From: Sabethes cyaneus
Lineage: Eukaryota > Arthropoda > Insecta > Diptera > Culicidae
Assembly (NCBI RefSeq): GCF_943734655.1
Contig: NC_071354.1
Location: 9,890,001-9,954,000 of the forward strand
DNA: 64,000 bases
Direction of reading: 5' to 3'
This document shows positions 58,693 to 64,000 of the stretch, piece by piece (the stretch's first letter is position 1; each line of letters begins with the position of its first letter). The notes beneath the pieces are model-generated. The model was not told the origin of the DNA, did no database searches, and saw only the letters and a program-made list of their open reading frames with translations. The translations under genes were made by a program, and so were the position numbers.

Positions 58693-60216
58693 ATGGACAA
58701 ATTTCTAAATTTGAATTTAAAAGAGGGATCGAATACGGGTGCTACTAGTGGCAAAGATGATATCTTTGCAAAAAGTAGTAAGTTGGCAAGGTCACCAACA
58801 GCAAAGACAGGTAGCCCCCCGTTATCGGGGGCGCGACCCAAGAAGGGAAGCCCGCCGAAATCGGGGGCACAGCCCATACAGGGAAGCCCCCCGAAAACGG
58901 GGGCGATACCGAAGAGGAAGTTGACACCACCTAGGACTAACACCCCAGTTAGAACGCCGGTGGCCATCGCTGCCAGCTCAGCCAAGAAGGCGAGCGACAG
59001 CGGTAGGCAAATGTCAACGGAGGGCGTGGTGCACCCTCCTGAGGGCGAAGTTGGGCTTCCTCCAGCCAGTAGCAAGCTGGAGGAAGCCAAAAAGTTGGTG
59101 GACGAGTTGTACTCGTTCATCAACTCAAGGTCAAATGTCCACCTCGACATTAAAAAGCTGGCGGTGAGCCTCCGCTCTACCGTCATAGCTGCCGAGGTGG
59201 AGAGGCAAGAGCTTCTGCAGCGATGCGAAATCGCCGAAGCTCTGGTCATAGCCGCTAAGGCTGTGGCCATGCCTAGTCAGGCGCGTACGCCGCTTGCCAA
59301 GCGCAAGGCGGCTACGCCCGACCATGGACCAACGCTGGTAGCCAAGAGGCAGCGGACTTCGGCTCGCGCCTCTACCAGCGAACGTGCGGAGGCGGTCCCG
59401 GATGGTGCTTCCGGGACCGGGGATGAGGAATGGCAGGTGGTTAGGCGTAAACCGCCTAAACCGCCGAGGCCGAAACCGAGCGAGGCTGCGGCTGCAAAGC
59501 CAAAGCCAAGGCGCGTCCATAAGGGCGACGCCTTAGTAGTGAAGCTGACAGGTGAGCTGTCGTACGCCGAACTACTGCGTAAGGTTCGAGTGGACCCCAA
59601 GTTGCAGGAGCTTGGGGCCAACGTAGCAAAGACCCGCCGAACCCAGGCAGAGGATATGCTTTTCGAACTCAAAAAGGACCCAACGGTCCAGAGTTCGAAT
59701 TACCAGAAACTGGTAGAGCAGTCCCTGGGCGAAGCGGGCCAGGTAAAGGCGCTGTCGCAGCGTGTTCTGGTCGAGTGCAAAAACCTCGACGAGATTACGT
59801 CGACAGTGGACCTGAGTGATGCTCTGCGGGATCAGCTTAAGGTTGATGTGGCACCCGCAGACATCCGGTTGAGGAAGGCATACGGTGATATGCAGACTGC
59901 GACCTTAAACGTGCCAGAGGCAATCGCCAACAAGATGTTGGCGTCTGGCAAAATTAAGGTAGGATGGTCAGTGTGTACACTGGTGTCGAAACGGCGTATC
60001 GAACGCTGTTTCAGGTGTATGGGCTTTGGCCATCGGGCGGCCAAGTGTAAGGCCCCCGATCGGTCCAAGCTGTGCAGGCGGTGCGGCGAAGATGGCCACT
60101 TCGCCAGGGGATGTAGCAAACCCCCCAGGTGCATGCTCTGCACAGTCGATGCGGGAAATAAGCATGCCACAGGTGGCCCACTGTGTGCGGCTTATAGGCG
60201 GGCATTGCAACGATAA
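58693..60216 (+). CDS. R1-clade ORF1 (gag-like) protein
   Basis: A 507-codon frame starting at the first ATG (MDKFLNLNLKEG); the frame is open a little further upstream but only through a TTG. It encodes the RNA-binding protein that packages element RNA. Near the N-terminus three 12-residue repeats of the type GSPPKSGAQPIQ occupy 58810-58917. A basic/proline-rich centre is followed by a conserved gag region. Three C-terminal zinc knuckles of R1 type are present: CFRCMGFGHRAAKC, CRRCGEDGHFARGC and CMLCTVDAGNKHATGGPLC. No stops or frameshifts are seen. The stop is followed after two bases by the ORF2 ATG. Confidence 0.88.
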   Translation: MDKFLNLNLKEGSNTGATSGKDDIFAKSSKLARSPTAKTGSPPLSGARPKKGSPPKSGAQPIQGSPPKTGAIPKRKLTPPRTNTPVRTPVAIAASSAKKASDSGRQMSTEGVVHPPEGEVGLPPASSKLEEAKKLVDELYSFINSRSNVHLDIKKLAVSLRSTVIAAEVERQELLQRCEIAEALVIAAKAVAMPSQARTPLAKRKAATPDHGPTLVAKRQRTSARASTSERAEAVPDGASGTGDEEWQVVRRKPPKPPRPKPSEAAAAKPKPRRVHKGDALVVKLTGELSYAELLRKVRVDPKLQELGANVAKTRRTQAEDMLFELKKDPTVQSSNYQKLVEQSLGEAGQVKALSQRVLVECKNLDEITSTVDLSDALRDQLKVDVAPADIRLRKAYGDMQTATLNVPEAIANKMLASGKIKVGWSVCTLVSKRRIERCFRCMGFGHRAAKCKAPDRSKLCRRCGEDGHFARGCSKPPRCMLCTVDAGNKHATGGPLCAAYRRALQR

Positions 60217-60218
60217 GG

Positions 60219-63200
60219 ATGCAGGTTATACAGATTAACCTAAACCACTGTGAAACGGCACAGGAGTTGCTTTGGCAAACGGCAGCCGAGACGGGGTGCG
60301 ATATTGCCATTATCGCGGATCCCTACCGGGTCCCCCGTGGAGGCGCTAACTGGGTTATCGATAAGGGTCGGATGGCAGCGATCGCCGTGATGGGTAGATA
60401 CCCGATCCAGAAGGTGGTGTCGTCCGACCAAGAGGGGTTCGTGATCGCGGTGGTCGATGGCGTCTGCATCTGTAGCTGCTACGCTCCACCTAGGTGGTCG
60501 CCGGAGCAGTTTGACCGGATGCTAGACGTGCTCACCGACGAACTCACGGGCCGCAAGCCCGTTGTCATTGGAGGAGACTTCAATGCTTGGGCTGTCGAAT
60601 GGGGTAGCAGGTGCACTACTCCGAGGGGACAAAGCTTGCTGGAAGCTCTGTCCAAGCTAGATGTAAGTCTGGCTAACGTGGGATCCGTCAGTACCTTTTG
60701 CAGGGGGGTACAACAATCGATCATCGACATCACCTTCTGCAGCCCAACGTTGCTTGCCAACATGGGCTGGAGGGTGTCAGATGAGTACACGCATAGTGAC
60801 CACCAAGCTATACGGTACACGATTGAACGACGGGCGCTACGGCCACGCGGGGCGAAGTCGTCAGGGAGGAGGTGGAAAGTGAAGGCCTTCGACAAAGACC
60901 TGTTCCTGAAGCACTCAGTGCAGAGAGCACCCGCTCGAACCTGAGTGCTCGTGAGCTGACCAACGTCCTAGTACGGGCATGTGATACCACTATGCCTAGG
61001 ACGGGGCAGCCAATGAACGGTCGTCGCTCGGTATACTGGTGGAGTGATACCATTGCCCAGCTCCGTTCCAGGTGCCACAGAGCGAGAAGGCTAGCGCAGA
61101 GGGCCCGGACCGATGCAGATGCTGAAGCTCGGGGAGTTGATCTTAGAGCGGCAAGGTCGGCGCTTAAGAAAGAGGTTAGGCGTAGCAAGAAATCCTGTTT
61201 CCAGGAGCTATGTCGCGATGCGGATTCAAACCCCTGGGGTGGTGCATCTAGAGATGGTCGGGTAGCGGAAAATTTACCCGAAACCCGCACCCGTACCCGT
61301 ACCCGCCGGGTACGGGTCGGGTTCGGGTATTGAAAAAAAATAATTTGCGGGTTCGGGTCGGGTACGGGTTTGGTTTTGAAACCGGGTACGGGTCGGGTCG
61401 GGTCTATTGACCTCGTTTAACACTAAAGATTGTCGGGTATCCGGACCCGTACCCGTGCCCGACGGGTTGCGGTCGGGTTCGGGTATCAAAAAAAATAAAC
61501 TTGCGGGTTCGGGTCGGGCACGGGTTTTTATTTTTTTTCCTAATCGGGTACGGGTCGGGTTCGGGTATTCAAATTGTCATACCCGACCATCTCTAGTGCA
61601 TACCAGGTGGTAATGAAAAAGATGAAGGGTACATCTGCGCCGCAAGAAACCTGCCCCCAAAAGCTGAAAGTCATCGTGGAAGGGCTCTTTCCGCAACACG
61701 ATCCAGTTTGGTGGCCTCCGACCCCGTACGGTCAATCGAATGATGTCCTCACTCCGGTCACGAATGAGGAACTCATCGTAATTGCCAGGGGTTTGAAATC
61801 GAAGAAAGCGCCCGGTCCTGACGGGATTCCGAACGAGGCACTCAAAGCGGCGATCCAAGCGTATCCCGATATGTTTAGAGAGACGCTTCAGAGTTGCCTA
61901 GAGGTATGCGAATTTCCAGACAAATGGAAAGTCCAAAGATTGGTACTGCTGCCAAAGCCGGGGAAACCGCCTGGTGATCCCTCGTCGGACAGGCCAATTT
62001 GCCTATTGGACACGCTAGGCAAATTGCTAGAGCGGGTAATCCTAAACAGGCTAACGCCTGTGATGGAAAGTGATGTCGGACTGGCAAACACGCAGTTTGG
62101 CTTCCGTAAGGGGAAGTCCACTGTAGATGCCATAAAGTCCGTAGTGGAGAGGGCCGAGAAGCCTATGAAACGGAAATGGCGAGGCGACAGGTATTGTGCC
62201 ATAGTCACAATCGATGTCAAAAACGCCTTTAACAGCGCTAACTGGGGTGCAATTGCGGTAGCGCTGCATAGGATGAGGGTACCGGATCATCTATGCAGGT
62301 TGCTTAAGAGTTACTTCGAGAACCGGACGCTAGTGTACGACACAGCGGACGGGGCGAAGAGGTACAAAGTGACAGCGGGTGTTCCACAGGGTTCGATTCT
62401 CGGCCCCACGCTTTGGAATGCCATGTACGATGGGGTGCTGAGGCTCGAACTACCCACTGGGGTCGATATTACTGGCTTCGCCGATGATCGTCCGTGGGGG
62501 GACAGGTGATTGTCTCCAAACGAAGTGTGAAGTACCTGGGTGTCATGACAGACAACAGGCTGAACTTCACCAGTCATGTGGATTATGCTTGTGGTAAAGC
62601 GTCAACGGCGGTCACTGCTCTGTCTAAGATCATGCCGAACGGCTACGGTCCTAGCAGCAGTAAGAGACGCCTGATGGCCAGCGTTGCCATGTCGGTGCTA
62701 CGATACGGTGCACCGGCGTGGGCCCCGGCTTTGGAGAGTAAGCGCAATCAGGCATGCCTGAACAAGGTGTTCAGGCTGTTAGCATTGCGCGTTGCGTGCG
62801 GCTACTGTACCATATCGTTGGATGCGATTGGGGTTATTGCAGCCATGATTCCAATATGCATACTCCTAGGTGAGGATATCGAGTGCCATAGGCAGAGGAA
62901 CGTCAGGGGCGCTAGGGACAGAGTTAGGCTGGACTCTATTAGGCGTTGGCAGGCGGAATGGGATCGCACCGACCATGGTAGGTGGACCCATAGGCTGATC
63001 CAGAACATATCGTCCTGGATCGGCAGAGGTCATGGTGAGGTAAACTTTTTCCTTACCCAGTTTCTGTCGGGTCATGGATGCTTTAAGAAGTATCTACATA
63101 CGCGCGGGCGGGCAGATTCACACTTTTGCCCCGTTTGCACGGTAGCCGAGGAAACGGCGGAGCATGTGATTTTTCACTGCCCGCGGTTTACGTCCACTCG

Positions 63201-63387
63201 GCAGGTGATGCTTGCGGTCGTTGGAGAAGACACCAACGCCGACAACATCGTGTAGAGAATGTGCGCTGAGCAGCGTACATGGGGTGCCGTCGATAGGGCG
63301 GCAACCGCGGTGATAACGGAGTTGCAACGGCTAGAACGTTTGCAACGACAGGGCCGACATAGCTTGCTAGGGTCAGTAACGGGCTGA
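60219..63387 (+). pseudogene. R1-clade ORF2 (endonuclease/RT), broken
   Basis: The endonuclease begins VIQINLNHCETAQELL and shows IADPYR, VVIGGDFNAWAVEWGS and SDHQAIRY, as in R1-clade enzymes that nick the target. A one-base deletion near 60907 shifts the frame. A 348-bp MITE (61248-61595) interrupts the linker at NPWGGA/YQVVMKK. RT boxes follow: KKAPGPDGIPNEAL, FGFRKGKSTVDAI, TIDVKNAFNSANW, GVPQGSILGPTLWN and GFADD (near 62475). Right after GFADD about 60-70 residues are missing, and the frame changes to GGQVIVSKRSVKYLGVM. The C-terminal zinc motif CPVCTVAEETAEHVIFHC is kept. A TAG at 63253 is premature; the natural stop appears to be at 63385. Confidence 0.88.
61248..61595. mobile_element. 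CGGGT-rich MITE inside ORF2
   Basis: 348 bp with inverted ends TAGAGATGGTCGGGTA/TACCCGACCATCTCTA and flanking repeat GTGCAT (61242-61247 and 61596-61601). The interior is two ~165-bp units of degenerate CGGGTW/CGGGTC hexamers around A-rich spacers. The ORF2 frame is unbroken when one TSD copy is kept. TAGAGATG termini recall some hAT MITEs. Confidence 0.85.
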
Positions 63388-63660
63388 TTGGGCAGCCCAG
63401 GCCCTAGGTGAAGGGTAGTGGCGGTATGAAATGGCAAGGGTGTTGTGTGGACCCACACACGCAACGGACAAGTCGGAGTGCTTCGGCACGTCCTCCCTTC
63501 TGAAGTAAAACCTAACGGTAGTTCCGGGAGGGGTTCAGGAACGGGCAGCAGGAGAGTTTTTAGTAGGTAGGCGCATGTTGGCACCATGTGAATCCTATTC
63601 GGCACCGCGAAGGTGCTGTCTATGAAGATTTTCTCCCTGCATAAACAATACAAAAAAAAA

Positions 63661-63674
63661 AATTCAATAAGTAT
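63661..63674 (+). repeat. R1-clade element TSD, right copy
   Basis: AATTCAATAAGTAT directly after the A-tail. Confidence 0.9.
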
Positions 63675-64000
63675 ATCGCTCACTCAATAGCGATTATAGC
63701 AAAAAGAAATGCGGTGCAGGGCATACAGTAAACACCCGGGCGATATTACAGTGCATATTACAGCATTCAATCATCGTTTGAAATTATGTTTTGCCATTGC
63801 AGTCATTCAAAAACGATGTTTACGTTGCCAAAAGTTGCGCTCTTGTGTCAGCTCACGATGGCGAGGGGTAGACCATGTTTGTGTCCTCCATCGATAATGC
63901 ATCTATTGATATGAGATAGTATCATGAACGAAACTGTGAAGCGTTCTCTCGGTGGTTTAAATATTAAATAGAAAATAAAGCAGAAAATGATCCCGTACAA
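63675..64000. other. No gene seen
   Basis: Flanking sequence of the R1-clade insertion; one 62-codon frame without features. Confidence 0.4.

Larger units (their letters stand above)
57921..63660 (+). mobile_element. R1-clade non-LTR retrotransposon, full length but decayed
   Basis: 5,740 bp between exact 14-bp TSDs, with a 770-bp 5' leader, ORF1, ORF2, 3' UTR and a short A-tail. Complete 5' end and perfect TSD suggest a moderately recent insertion. It is outside rDNA. Later damage: one-base deletion, MITE insertion, RT deletion and premature stop, all in ORF2. Confidence 0.9.

Noticed and set aside
58644..59270. 208-codon minus frame overlapping ORF1 of the R1-clade element
   Set aside because: Antisense shadow of a real zinc-knuckle gag gene.

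Overview
This window is eukaryotic and looks like repeat-dense intergenic DNA of a culicine, probably Aedes-like, mosquito. The call rests on the mix of mobile elements, all types known to be abundant in mosquitoes: RTE-type endonuclease/reverse transcriptase elements, CR1-like (T1/Q-type), Jockey-like, R1-clade and RNase H-bearing (LOA/Lian-type) non-LTR elements, BEL/Pao and Mag-type Ty3/Gypsy LTR elements, Tc1/mariner DD37E-type transposase remains, hAT-like and Harbinger-like non-autonomous elements, and tRNA-headed SINEs. The species is inferred, not proven. I found no convincing host protein gene, tRNA, rRNA or CRISPR array.

Region by region. 1-4.9 kb: a CR1-like relic, a 1.26-kb TA-flanked inverted-repeat element, a Tc1/mariner transposase pseudogene split by a 395-bp MITE, and a SINE. 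4.9-8.2 kb: RTE copy 1 (+). 8.3-12.5 kb: a Tc1-type transposase remnant interrupted by a Mag-type Gypsy element that is cut off inside integrase. 12.6-15.6 kb: RTE and CR1-like scraps. 15.6-19.9 kb: unique-looking sequence. 20.0-22.4 kb: an RNase H-bearing non-LTR 3' end, a SINE and a near-perfect hairpin MITE. 22.9-26.4 kb: a decayed CR1-like element carrying a 932-bp TIR element, then a SINE with target-site duplication (TSD). 26.5-27.4 kb: a 9-mer then 3-mer microsatellite. 29.6-41.4 kb: a nested stack in which a purine-rich tract holds a CR1-like element, which holds a BEL/Pao element, which holds an intact RTE copy. 40.4-48.9 kb: two inverted Harbinger-like MITEs and a second CR1-like element interrupted by a hAT-like element that carries RTE fragments. 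49-52 kb: mariner, RTE and Jockey scraps and a small MITE. 52-56.5 kb: unique-looking. 57.2-63.7 kb: CR1-like and SINE scraps, then a 5.7-kb R1-clade element with 14-bp TSDs, both ORFs, and a CGGGT-rich MITE inside ORF2.

The elements do not form a host pathway. What can be worked out is an order of insertion, because several insertions are flanked by exact or near-exact TSDs and the host element's reading frame resumes across them. The best-preserved potentially functional gene is the RTE ORF at 33373-36444 (-). The strongest candidates for something undescribed are the nested stack, the hAT-like element containing RTE sequence, the CGGGT-rich MITE, and a pair of 26-nt microexon-like sequences at 18.1 and 53.6 kb.
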